Part shown: positions 35,240 through 43,400 of the stretch, one piece after another
How positions within the stretch are numbered: the first letter of the stretch is position 1
Layout: each line of letters opens with the position of its first letter
Assembly: GCA_946628545.1 (NCBI GenBank)
Contig: CAMOWU010000008.1
Coordinates: forward strand, 1 to 57,160
Source of the DNA: an uncultured Bacteroides sp.
GTDB taxonomy: Bacteria; Bacteroidota; Bacteroidia; Bacteroidales; Bacteroidaceae
Length of the DNA: 57,160 bases
Direction of reading: 5' to 3'
The notes under the pieces: generated by a model
What the model was told of the DNA's origin: nothing
The model's input: only the letters and a program-made list of their open reading frames with translations
Databases searched by the model: none
Made by a program: the position numbers and the translations under genes

Positions 35240-35270
35240 TTTGCCAGAAAAAATAAAAGTTTTAACTTTG
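35240..35270 (+). promoter_or_regulatory. Promoter of the tRNA cluster
   Basis: TTTG at 35240-35243, 19 bases, then TAACTTTG at 35263-35270: an exact match to the Bacteroidota consensus TTTG-N19..21-TAnnTTTG. It is 32 bases before the first tRNA, the right distance for a short tRNA leader. Confidence 0.8.
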
Positions 35271-35302
35271 CACTCGCGTTTGAGAGAAAGCGCTGCTAAG
35301 TT

Positions 35303-35375
35303 GCGGAAATAGCTCAGTTGGTAGAGCACAACCTTGCCAAGGTTGGGGTCGCGAGTTCGAGTCTCGTTTTCCGCT
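35303..35375 (+). tRNA. tRNA-Gly(GCC)
   Basis: 73 bases that fold as a full cloverleaf: acceptor GCGGAAA with TTTCCGC, D-arm GCTC/GAGC, anticodon loop TTGCCAA (anticodon GCC), T-arm GCGAG/CTCGT. CCA is not encoded. Identical copies follow at 35521 and 35628. Confidence 0.97.
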
Positions 35376-35393
35376 CTTCAAGTCTGAAACAAT

Positions 35394-35474
35394 GCCCAGG
35401 TGGCGGAATGGTAGACGCGTACGTTTCAGGTGCGTATGTCGAGAGGCGTGCAGGTTCGAGTCCTGTTCTGGGCA
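35394..35474 (+). tRNA. tRNA-Leu(CAG)
   Basis: 81 bases with acceptor GCCCAGG paired to TCTGGGC, anticodon loop TTCAGGT (anticodon CAG), a long variable arm typical of class II tRNAs, and T-arm CAGG/CCTG. The discriminator is A as in tRNA-Leu; CCA is not encoded. Confidence 0.95.
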
Positions 35475-35520
35475 CTAACATACTGGTGATGGCATCATCC
35501 CTTTCACCAGTATTTTTATT

Positions 35521-35593
35521 GCGGAAATAGCTCAGTTGGTAGAGCACAACCTTGCCAAGGTTGGGGTCGCGAGTTCGAGTCTCGTTTTCCGCT
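35521..35593 (+). tRNA. tRNA-Gly(GCC), second copy
   Basis: Identical in sequence to the copy at 35303-35375, 46 bases after the tRNA-Leu gene. Same cloverleaf and GCC anticodon. Confidence 0.97.
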
Positions 35594-35627
35594 CGAGAAT
35601 AGCAAAGTAAGAATAGAATTTCATGTT

Positions 35628-35700
35628 GCGGAAATAGCTCAGTTGGTAGAGCACAACCTTGCCAAGGTTGGGGTCGCGAGTTCGAGTCTCGTTTTCCGCT
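35628..35700 (+). tRNA. tRNA-Gly(GCC), third copy
   Basis: Identical to the other two tRNA-Gly copies; last gene of the cluster, followed by a strong terminator. Confidence 0.97.
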
Positions 35701-35730
35701 CATCATTTAAGGGGTTAAACTTTTTTCATG

Positions 35731-35770
35731 ACCACATCAGCAGAGAATGCTCATGTGGTTTTAATTTTTT
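35731..35770 (+). terminator. Rho-independent terminator of the tRNA cluster
   Basis: Stem ACCACATcAGC with GCTcATGTGGT (one C-C mismatch), 7-base loop, then TTTTAATTTTTT. It lies 30 bases after the last tRNA. Confidence 0.85.
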
Positions 35771-35777
35771 ATGCCAC

Positions 35778-35803
35778 GTAGGGACGCGACGTGTCGCGTC
35801 CGC
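35778..35803. repeat. REP-like palindrome, copy 1
   Basis: A 26-base element: GTAG then the near-perfect palindrome GGACGCGACGTGTCGCGTCC then GC. Identical copies lie at 35835, 36473 and 38599. No gene overlaps it. Confidence 0.9.
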
Positions 35804-35834
35804 CATGCAGGAACGCTACGTATCGTCACACCAC

Positions 35835-35860
35835 GTAGGGACGCGACGTGTCGCGTCCGC
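35835..35860. repeat. REP-like palindrome, copy 2
   Basis: Same 26-base element as at 35778-35803, 31 bases downstream of it and in the same direction; the CCAC before it is shared as well, so the pair may form one composite unit. Confidence 0.9.
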
Positions 35861-35979
35861 CACAACCAATCGAAAGACGCTGAAAGCATCTCCTCCTGAT
35901 ACCCGAGGATACTCCCCCCAGGATCGTAATAAATCATAGAGATATGCAAAAGGTCTGCCGTAAGCAGATCGACATCCGA

Positions 35980-36330
35980 TCAAATTTCTATACTCGCTGT
36001 GACAACGCGTTCATTCGTGAACAAAGGTTTGATATCACCACGGATGTCGCCGATATGCACCACACTGTAAGGAGAGATGTTCACGTTCCTCAAAACCACC
36101 ACAAAAGCATTCCACAGGCTGAAGTAATAGACAGCCCCCTCTTGCAGACGAGAAGTGGCGCCGTCAATGTTGTCAACAAGTGGATCCTGGAGCGTACATG
36201 TGAACTCGTTGTTAAGCGAACGCACAAGCCGCACCTGCAACGGCAATTTGCCACAGAAGTCCAAAGCTGTCGGATTGTCTTGCAGTTCCAATGGGAAAAC
36301 AGAGTTTTTGATACGGATTTGAACAGTCAT
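35980..36330 (-). CDS. Cyclophilin-like fold protein
   Basis: A 116-residue protein that matches the small cyclophilin-like family (PF18050 type): a start MTVQIRIKNSVFPLELQDNPTALDFCGKLPLQVRL, then GAVYYFSLWNAFVVVL and VHIGDIRGD near the end, the family's typical pattern of strand blocks. It has no signal peptide. Members of this group are often annotated as cyclophilin-like without proven prolyl isomerase activity. It is the only minus-strand gene between trmD and nadE and stands alone between repeats. A TAATTTTG box lies 21 bases before its ATG. Confidence 0.8.
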   Translation of the reverse strand: MTVQIRIKNSVFPLELQDNPTALDFCGKLPLQVRLVRSLNNEFTCTLQDPLVDNIDGATSRLQEGAVYYFSLWNAFVVVLRNVNISPYSVVHIGDIRGDIKPLFTNERVVTASIEI

Positions 36331-36350
36331 GATGTCACAGAATTTTCAAG

Positions 36351-36358
36351 CAAAATTA
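36351..36358 (-). promoter_or_regulatory. Possible -7 box for the cyclophilin-like gene
   Basis: On the minus strand TAATTTTG fits TAnnTTTG. The expected -33 TTTG is not seen at the right distance, so this is weak. Confidence 0.35.
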
Positions 36359-36472
36359 CATATTAATTACATTATAATAAGCACTTTTCCTTTTTTTCAT
36401 CACTTTAATCCTTAAAAAAAGTATTTTACACTATTTCTGTTCCGAAAAAGAACAATTTTCTTCGCCCTCTCT

Positions 36473-36498
36473 GTAGGGACGCGACGTGTCGCGTCCGC
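36473..36498. repeat. REP-like palindrome, copy 3
   Basis: Identical to the 26-base element at 35778; followed after about 25 bases by a shortened relative with stem ACACGAC/GTCGTGT. Confidence 0.9.
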
Positions 36499-36540
36499 TA
36501 TGATTCACACACGAACTCTCACACACGACACGTCGTGTCC

Positions 36541-36701
36541 CCCACATGGCCGCTCGATTAAATTTTCCTCAATAATTTTTCTACAATTTTGAGCGAAGCG
36601 ACCCCAAAAAGGGTTTGCCTCAATAATTACCCACATAACCACTCGATTTAATTTTTCCCAAAAAATTTTTCTACAATTTTGAGCGAAGCGACCCCAAAAA
36701 G
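36541..36701. repeat. Two 71-base imperfect direct repeats
   Basis: Copies at 36541-36611 and 36630-36701 begin CCCACAT..CC.CTCGATT and end with the identical stretch TTTTTCTACAATTTTGAGCGAAGCGACCCCAAAAAG (split here: TTTTTCTACAATTTT, then GAGCGAAGCGACC, then CCAAAAAG). The core TTTGAGCGAAGCGACC also occurs at 1-16 after the capsule operon. No coding or pairing role is clear. Confidence 0.8.
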
Positions 36702-36736
36702 TGCATAGGCTGCGTAGATACATGAAAAAAAAAGAC

Positions 36737-36744
36737 TAATTTTG
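36737..36744 (+). promoter_or_regulatory. -7 type box touching the recF start
   Basis: TAATTTTG fits TAnnTTTG but ends only 4 bases before the recF ATG, and no TTTG stands 19-21 bases upstream. If real, the recF mRNA would start at or near its ATG and be leaderless. Confidence 0.3.
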
Positions 36745-36748
36745 CATC

Positions 36749-37852
36749 ATGATACTGAAACACCTGAGCATATACAACTATAAGAACATAGCGGAAGCCG
36801 ACATGACCTTCTCGCCAAAGATCAATTGTCTGATTGGCAGCAACGGGGAAGGCAAGACCAACATTCTCGACGCCATCTACTTCCTCTCTTTCACCAAAAG
36901 CGCCAACAACGCCATCGACTCCCTCAACGTGCGGCATGGAGAAGAGGTACTGATGGTGCAAGGCACCTACGACCTCAACGATGTGGAAGAGACGGTGAAC
37001 TGCGCCATGAAAATCCACCAGCGCAAACGGCTGATGCGCAATAAGAAAGAATACAAACGGCTCACGGAACATATCGGACTGCTGCCACTCATCATGGTGT
37101 CGCCCAACGACATCTTCCTCGTCAGTGGAGGAAGCGAAGAACGAAGGAAATTCATCGACGGACTGATCTCGCAGATCAAACCAGACTACCTCTACCTGCT
37201 CTCGCGCTACAACCAGGCACTGACACAACGCAACAAACTCCTGAAGCAGGAAGAAGAACCAGATATCACGCTGATGGAAACCTATGAGGAGGTGATGGCA
37301 GAGACAGGTGAGCAAATCTACCTGCAACGCAAACAACTCATCGATGCCTTCATCCCCGTCTTCCAACGCTACTACCAGCGCATAGCAGGAGATGGAGAGA
37401 CAGTCAACCTCGCCTATTCGAGCCACTGCCAACGAGGACCTCTGATCGACATCATCCAGCGCGACAGAATGAAAGACCGCGCTGTGGGCTATTCACTCCA
37501 TGGCATACACAAAGACGACCTCGAAATGACACTCGGAGGCTATCCGCTGAAGAAAGAAGCATCACAAGGACAGAACAAAACCTATCTCGTGTCGCTCAAA
37601 CTGGCGCAGTTCGAGTTCCTCAAGGAAACGGGAAGCCACACAGCCCCCCTCCTCCTGCTCGACGACATCTTCGACAAACTCGACGCTCGACGTGTGGAAA
37701 GTATCGTCAACCTTGTCAGCGACGACCACTTCGGACAAATCTTCATCACCGACACCAATCGCGAGCATCTTGACAAAATCCTTCAGCGCACCTCCAATGA
37801 TTACAAAATCTTCACGGTCAGACAAGGCGAAGTCAGCATCAACACGGAATGA
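36749..37852 (+). CDS. recF: DNA replication and repair protein RecF
   Basis: A 367-residue RecF, an SMC-like ATPase that helps load RecA at gaps. Visible motifs: LKHLSIYNYKNIAEADMTF, Walker A IGSNGEGKTNILDAIYFLS near residue 30, the signature LVSGGSEERRKFIDGLI near residue 125 and Walker B LLLLDDIFDKLDARR near 300, then IFITDTN. Length is usual. The next gene, dciA, is a frequent neighbour. A 68-base repeat array begins right after its stop codon. Confidence 0.96.
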   Translation: MILKHLSIYNYKNIAEADMTFSPKINCLIGSNGEGKTNILDAIYFLSFTKSANNAIDSLNVRHGEEVLMVQGTYDLNDVEETVNCAMKIHQRKRLMRNKKEYKRLTEHIGLLPLIMVSPNDIFLVSGGSEERRKFIDGLISQIKPDYLYLLSRYNQALTQRNKLLKQEEEPDITLMETYEEVMAETGEQIYLQRKQLIDAFIPVFQRYYQRIAGDGETVNLAYSSHCQRGPLIDIIQRDRMKDRAVGYSLHGIHKDDLEMTLGGYPLKKEASQGQNKTYLVSLKLAQFEFLKETGSHTAPLLLLDDIFDKLDARRVESIVNLVSDDHFGQIFITDTNREHLDKILQRTSNDYKIFTVRQGEVSINTE

Positions 37853-38210
37853 CCAACGCCCTGGAAATATATCAGACCTACAAACCAACGCCCTGAAAGG
37901 GCAGCATCACTCATCCCAGGGCAACACCCTGGGAATATATAAGACCTACAAAAAATCGCCCTGAAAGGGCATCATCGCTCAGCCCAGGGCAACACCCTGG
38001 GGATATACAGCACATACAAACCAACGCCCTGAAAGGGCATCATCACTCAGCCCAGGGCATCGCCCGGGGGATATATTGCACCAAACAACCAACGCCCTGA
38101 AAGGGCAGCATCACTCAGCCCAGGGCATCGCCCTGGGAATATACAACACAAACAACCAACGCCCTGAAAGGGCAATATCGCTCAGCCCAGGGCATCGCCC
38201 TGGGGATTTG
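37853..38210. repeat. Array of 68-base double-hairpin repeats
   Basis: Five full units start at 37885, 37953, 38021, 38089 and 38156 (68, 68, 68, 67 bases apart), preceded by a unit with an internal deletion that touches the recF stop. Each unit has hairpin 1, CGCCCTGAAAGGGC, and hairpin 2, CCCAGGGC..GCCCTGGG, then a variable AT-rich part ending in ACAAA or ACAA. Units differ mainly in loops and the AT part. Not a CRISPR: there are no unique spacers. Confidence 0.95.
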
Positions 38211-38278
38211 CAAATAATTCAACCATTACTTTAACAAACATCTATATATAATTATTTTTCAATATATTATCATAATCA

Positions 38279-38569
38279 ATGAGAAAAAATAAAACCGAAA
38301 ACCTCAATCAACTCATCCACCTGTTCTTGCGAGAACAGGGGTTAGAGACACCTTATAATGAATATAAGTTGGTGAGCGCATGGCCGGAGGTTGTCGGGCA
38401 AGCCATTTCATCTTATACAGGAAATATATTCATCAAGAACCAGATTCTTCATGTTGAGATCAAATCACCGGCACTACGCCAAGAACTGCTCATGCGCCGA
38501 ACGGTGTTGAAAGACCGACTCAACCAACATGTAGGTGCCCAAGTGATCACCGACATCGCTTTCCACTGA
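38279..38569 (+). CDS. DciA-like (DUF721) helicase-loading protein
   Basis: A 96-residue protein with the DUF721 pattern: LNQLIHLFLREQGLETPYNEYKLVSAWPEVVGQAISSYT, then IKNQILHVEIKSPALRQELLMRRTVLKDRLNQHVG. The WPEVVG and L.V...S..L..EL....L...LN blocks are the family signature. DciA loads the replicative helicase DnaB in bacteria without DnaC. The place just after recF is typical. Only the repeat array separates the two. Confidence 0.9.
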   Translation: MRKNKTENLNQLIHLFLREQGLETPYNEYKLVSAWPEVVGQAISSYTGNIFIKNQILHVEIKSPALRQELLMRRTVLKDRLNQHVGAQVITDIAFH

Positions 38570-38598
38570 CCTAATCCTATCGCCCGATCTTCCAGCAT

Positions 38599-38624
38599 GT
38601 AGGGACGCGACGTGTCGCGTCCGC
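38599..38624. repeat. REP-like palindrome, copy 4
   Basis: Identical 26-base element to those at 35778, 35835 and 36473, 29 bases after the dciA stop. Confidence 0.9.
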
Positions 38625-38808
38625 AATGATTTCAAACACTACACAATGATTTCAAACACTACACATGAAATGATTCGGAGACATCGCATCCCCACATTTA
38701 TTACAGATTCAAGGAGAAACATGAGCTATTAGCATATAAAATCACGAAAAAAACACGATTCACACACTTTTTTTCATCTTTTCATCATGCTAATTGCGGA
38801 AAAACCTA

Positions 38809-38816
38809 TAAATTTG
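38809..38816 (+). promoter_or_regulatory. Possible -7 box for the TPR-ribH unit
   Basis: TAAATTTG fits TAnnTTTG. No good -33 TTTG is seen; the leader to the ATG at 38977 would be about 155 bases. Confidence 0.35.
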
Positions 38817-38976
38817 CATGATTTTTGTGAAGTGCCCCAGATTCCGAGCAAAAAAAAGGCAAGGAATCAGGGTGTAAAATTGTGTGGCAAGCAATTCAGG
38901 CACCACATCCGTTACAACATTCACAACTTCAAAAACATTCAAAAGAGCAATAAAAATAAAAAAACAATCATAAAAA

Positions 38977-39684
38977 ATGGCAAACACTAAGAAAATCAAG
39001 GTTAAAACCAAAACCGAGCAAAAGCAAGAACAAGAAGCAATCAGCCTCGACGTTCAACTCTCAAAGTCAGAGGCATTCATCGAGAAGAACTTCAAGCCCA
39101 TCCTCTACTGCCTGGCAGCAATCGTCATCGTTGTAGCTGGTTGGTTCATCTGGAAAAACCACATGAAGAACGTGGAAAAGGAAGCACAGGTAGCTATCCA
39201 CACCAGCCAGAAGCTCTTCGGACAGCAGCAGTGGGACAACGCGCTGAAGGGCGACGGAGCCAACAACATTGGTTTCCTCCGCGTCATCGATGAGTACAGC
39301 GGCACCAAGACCGCCAACCTCGCCAAGCTCTATGCAGCCATCTGCTATGCCAACACAGAGAAATACGACGAGGCCATCAAGTATTTCGAGGATTTCTCAC
39401 CAAAGGACGACCAAATCATTTCTCCAGCCGCTGTAGCCGCTCTTGGCAACTGCTATGTGGAGAAGGGTGAGACTGCCAAGGGTGCCGAGACTTTGATCAA
39501 GGCTGCCAAGAAGGCCAACAACGACGCTGTCAGCCCTGTGTTCCTTGTTCAGGCTGCCAACCTCTACAAATCGCTGAACCAGAACGACAAAGCACTTGAG
39601 CTTTACAATGAGGTGAAGACCAAGTATTTCCGTTCACCACTCAGCACTCAGGTGGAGAAATACATCGAAGAACTATCGAAATAA
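38977..39684 (+). CDS. Membrane-anchored TPR protein (YfgM-like)
   Basis: A 235-residue protein. A Lys/Gln/Glu-rich cytoplasmic N-terminus is followed by one membrane helix (ILYCLAAIVIVVAGWFIW, residues 41-58) and a periplasmic part with tetratricopeptide repeats: AKLYAAICYANTEKYDEAIKYFEDF, AAVAALGNCYVEKGETAKGAETLIKAA and PVFLVQAANLYKSLNQNDKALELYNEV. The layout resembles YfgM, an ancillary factor of the Sec translocon and envelope stress, but sequence alone only supports a TPR scaffold. It ends exactly where ribH begins. Confidence 0.85.
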   Translation: MANTKKIKVKTKTEQKQEQEAISLDVQLSKSEAFIEKNFKPILYCLAAIVIVVAGWFIWKNHMKNVEKEAQVAIHTSQKLFGQQQWDNALKGDGANNIGFLRVIDEYSGTKTANLAKLYAAICYANTEKYDEAIKYFEDFSPKDDQIISPAAVAALGNCYVEKGETAKGAETLIKAAKKANNDAVSPVFLVQAANLYKSLNQNDKALELYNEVKTKYFRSPLSTQVEKYIEELSK

Positions 39685-40176
39685 ATGGCTACAGTCAATC
39701 ACAATCTCTCCGACTACGACATCCAGTCCGTTCCAAATGCTGAAGGGATGAAGTTTGGTATCGTAGTGAGCCAGTGGAACGACAACATCACCGGCGCCCT
39801 GCTCAATGGTGCTGTTCAGACACTGAAAGTCAACGGCGTCTCAGCCGACGACATCAAAGTGATGACCGTTCCAGGGAGTTTCGAGCTCACCTACGCCGCT
39901 CAGCAGATGGCCAAGACAGGTGTTGACGCCGTGATTGCCATAGGATGCGTCATCAGGGGCGACACCCCTCATTTCGACTATATCTGCGAAGGCACCACCA
40001 ATGGCTTGGCCTACCTCAACGCATCGCAAGATGTGCCCATCATCTACGGCCTCATCACCACCAACAACATGCAGCAGGCACTCGACCGCTGCGGTGGCCG
40101 ACTGGGCAACAAAGGCGACGAAGCTGCCGTGACCGCCATCAAAATGGCAGACTTCAGACGGAAGGTGAAGCAATAG
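39685..40176 (+). CDS. ribH: 6,7-dimethyl-8-ribityllumazine synthase
   Basis: A 163-residue RibH, which condenses 5-amino-6-ribitylaminouracil with 3,4-dihydroxy-2-butanone-4-phosphate in the penultimate step of riboflavin synthesis. Motifs: [51 protein letters not shown] (with the catalytic His) and [18 protein letters not shown]. Length is right. It starts right after the TPR stop codon with no gap, so the two are translated from one mRNA. Confidence 0.97.
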   Translation: MATVNHNLSDYDIQSVPNAEGMKFGIVVSQWNDNITGALLNGAVQTLKVNGVSADDIKVMTVPGSFELTYAAQQMAKTGVDAVIAIGCVIRGDTPHFDYICEGTTNGLAYLNASQDVPIIYGLITTNNMQQALDRCGGRLGNKGDEAAVTAIKMADFRRKVKQ

Positions 40177-40243
40177 ACGTTATAGACGTTATAGATCGTT
40201 ATAGACGTTATAGACGTTATAGACGTTATAGACGTTAAAGTCG
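40174..40243. repeat. 9-base tandem repeat GTTATAGAC after ribH
   Basis: About seven copies of GTTATAGAC (one with an extra T) that begin within the ribH stop codon TAG. A second run of AACGCCAAGAA-like words follows to about 40292. The same 9-base unit occurs after tamB at 44930-45030. Confidence 0.92.
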
Positions 40244-40299
40244 TCAAGAACGCCAAGAAACGCCAAGAAACGCTAAGAACGCGAAGAACGCCAGAAAAG

Positions 40300-40338
40300 T
40301 CCGCAAAGCGAGAAAAAAATCCGCTTTGCGGATTTTTT
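40300..40338 (+). terminator. Rho-independent terminator after ribH
   Basis: Stem TCCGCAAAGCG with CGCTTTGCGGA, an 11-base loop of mostly A, then T6. An 11-base-pair perfect stem, so a strong call. Confidence 0.9.
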
Positions 40339-40374
40339 GTACCTAAAAACAATGGTTACCACAACAAAAAATCG

Positions 40375-40382
40375 TAAATTTG
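40375..40382 (+). promoter_or_regulatory. Possible -7 box for tamB
   Basis: TAAATTTG, 41 bases before the TTG start, fits TAnnTTTG. The -33 region reads GGTTACC rather than TTTG. Confidence 0.4.
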
Positions 40383-40423
40383 TAGATTGAAAACTATTTC
40401 TCCACTCACAATCTCAAGAACTA

Positions 40424-43400
40424 TTGGGTGTCATTAAGAAAATAAGGAAAATAACGATATATACCGCAATCACGCTCATCGCCCTCTATTGCGGTTTGAT
40501 ACTGTTGGTCAGCATGCCATTCATACAGCGTGCTATGGGTGATTTTGTCTCCAAAACACTTTCCGACAAACTGCACACCCATGTCAGCGTGGGCAGCGTG
40601 CGGCTGGGGCTGTTCAATAGATTCATCATCGACGATATCGCCATCAAAGACCAAGACAGCCAAGACTTGCTCACGGTAGCTCGCACGACTGCCAGCATCG
40701 AGGTGCTGCCACTGCTTGAAGGCAAAATTGTGGTCAACACCGCACAGATATTCGGTCTGAAGGCAAAGCTCAACAAGCCAACTGCCGATGGCCCCACCAA
40801 CTTCCAGTTTATTCTCGACGCCCTCAAGAGCGACGAGCAGGAACCCTCTACCCCACTCGACCTTCGCATCAACTCCTTCATCCTCCGACGCGCCAACGTG
40901 ACTTGGGATGTGGCATCAGAACCCGTCGTGCCAGACCGATTCGACACCAACCACCTCAAACTCGACAACATCAACGCCACACTCTCAGTCAAGCACCTCA
41001 CGCCCGACACGATGAATGTGGTGGTGAAACGACTCAATGTCAAGGAACTCAACTCCTCACTGACGCTCACAGACCTGCGCATGAGGCTTGAAGGCAACCA
41101 GCACCAAGTCAAGGTGACAGGGCTGGACCTCATGCTGCAGAGATCGGAGATTTTCGCCGACAGTCTGCTGCTGACGTACGACCAATCAGGCGACAAGTTG
41201 AAAATGACTTACAACACCGACATCGATAGTTCTTACATCACCCCTGCCGACCTCTCGCCCCTCATTCCGTCACTCAAGACGCTCGACAACACCTACAACA
41301 TCATCGCCACAGCCGAAGGCGATGAACAGAACATCAAGCGGTTTGCCCTCAATTTGTTTACCGAAGACAATGCGCTCAGCCTATCCACCCACGGCAGTTT
41401 GGCGGGATTAGGCCACAATGACTTCAGCGCCGACATACCCGAGTTGCGGGTCAAAGCCAAAAACGACCACATCAGCCAACTGCTCAACGCCTTCCAACTG
41501 GAACCAGGAGTAGCGGAGAAACTGACGTCGCTGGGCGATATCGACATCGATGCCAGCATGAACAAGACCGACTCAGAGATAGACTGCGAGGCCATCGTCG
41601 CCACGTCCGTCGGCAACTTGGAACTATCCGCACTTGCCGACCTTGGCGATGTCATCTTGCTGAAATCCACCTCCCTGAGCGCCAGCGACCTCGACCTCCA
41701 GACCCTTCTCGACCAACAGGAACTGGGTAAAGCCAGTTTCGACCTCACCCTCAACGGCGACTACGACACCCGTTCAAAGACCCTGGGCAACATGCAAGTG
41801 GAAGGTCAGGTCAGCCAACTGGACTACAAGGCCTACACCTACCAAGACATCGACCTCAAAGGCGAGAAGAAAGGCGAGACCTACCACATCGACCTCACCA
41901 GCCACGACGACAACGCACGACTGAACTTATCTGGACTGTACGACAGAAGCCAGCCCGTCAACAAAGCCTCGGGCACCGTACAGATTGCCCACCTCAACCC
42001 CTCTGCCCTCCATCTCACCGACCAGAGTCCGGCATCCACCTACGGCATGACGTTGCAACTCAACACATCAGGCCACGACCTCAACTCCATGGAAGGCAAA
42101 ATCACCATCGACTCACTCTTCATCACGAAGGGCGACAAGAGACACCAACTCAATCGCATCGCACTCAATATCAACGCCGACGACAATAACAAGAAAAACA
42201 TCTATATTGGCAGCGACTTCATCAACGGAGGCATCAGCGGAAACATCAACTACACCGACCTCGTGGCAAGCATCCACAACCAGATGCACAACAAGATGCC
42301 CTCGTTCTTCAGCAAGAAACAGCCCACGAACAACAATTTCACGTTCAAGCTCGACTTAGAGTACAACGATTTCCTCAACAACTTGGTCGAGCTGCCTATA
42401 GAGACTCGCAAACCCATCCACCTGAGCGGTTATGTCAACGACCCCGACAACACCATGCAGGTCTCACTCACCACACACCGCCTCATCTATGACGGCAGCC
42501 GTTACGACTCCCTGAAGGTGGAACTCAACAACGACATCGGCATGCTCTATGTCGATGCAGGGTTCCGGCGCCGACAGGAGACTGCCACCAGCGACATCAA
42601 AATCAGCGGTGTGGTCAACAACGACCAGTTGGAGAACACCTTGCGCTGGACGGACGTCAACCACCCCGACAGGAACGGGGTCATCAACACCTTGACCACC
42701 TTCACCGACAGCCTCGGCAAACTGAAGACAACCATCCGCTTCAAGGAATCCACCCTCGCCTACAACGGCAAAGACTGGACCATACATCCCTCATCGGTCG
42801 ATATCTTCGGCAAGGACATCAACATCCACAACATCTACGTCAACAGCGACGACCAATACCTCAAAGTGCGCGGTAATGTCTCCAAGACATCTGCCGACAC
42901 CCTTTTCGTTGACCTCAAGGACGTCAACATCAACTACGTCACCAACCTGGTCAATTTCCATGCAGTGGAACTGGATGGTCTGGCTTCGGGCCAAGCCATC
43001 GTGAGCAACGTCTATGGCGATGTTCCTGTGCTCGACGCTTTTCTCCGAGTGAAAGACCTCTCCCTGCAGACAGGAGTCCTCGGACATGCAGAGATCCACG
43101 CCAAATGGGACGAGGAAGTGAACGGCATAGGCCTGAAAGCCCACATCGTTGACAACGGCGGCGAGAACGTGACCGACCTGGACGGATACGTGTCGCCAGG
43201 CGACAACAAGATTGACCTCATGATCAATCTCAACAACACCAGCATAGCGTGTCTGAATGGATTCATCGGCGGCATCTTCCGCGACATCAGCGGAACGGCG
43301 TCGGGCTACCTCAACGTGGTAGGCCCACTCGATGACATCAGTCTTGTAGGCGATGTGGCTCCCAAGGCGGCACTCACCCTCCGCGCCACCAGTGTGACCT

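Larger units (their letters stand above)
36331..36748. other. Repeat-rich intergenic region before recF
   Basis: About 420 bases with no supported gene. It holds one REP-like palindrome (36473-36498), a degenerate relative (ACACGAC/GTCGTGT at 36523-36538) and two 71-base direct repeats. Confidence 0.7.
38570..38976. other. Intergenic region between dciA and the TPR gene
   Basis: About 400 bases. It holds a REP-like palindrome, the word CAATGATTTCAAACACTACA twice in tandem (about 38624-38663), and a candidate promoter box. A 67-codon open frame at 38787-38990 overlaps the next gene's start and has no family features, so I do not call it. Confidence 0.6.

Noticed and set aside
35314-35706. Minus-strand open frame over the tRNA cluster
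   Set aside because: It is the complement of four tRNA genes; the repeated peptide words come from the identical tRNA copies.
37853-38210. Possible CRISPR array
   Set aside because: The 68-base period has conserved hairpins throughout and no unique spacers; it is a tandem hairpin repeat, far from cas genes.
38787-38990. Small plus-strand open frame of 67 codons before the TPR gene
   Set aside because: It overlaps the real start at 38977, is very Lys/Asn-rich and has no signal or motif.
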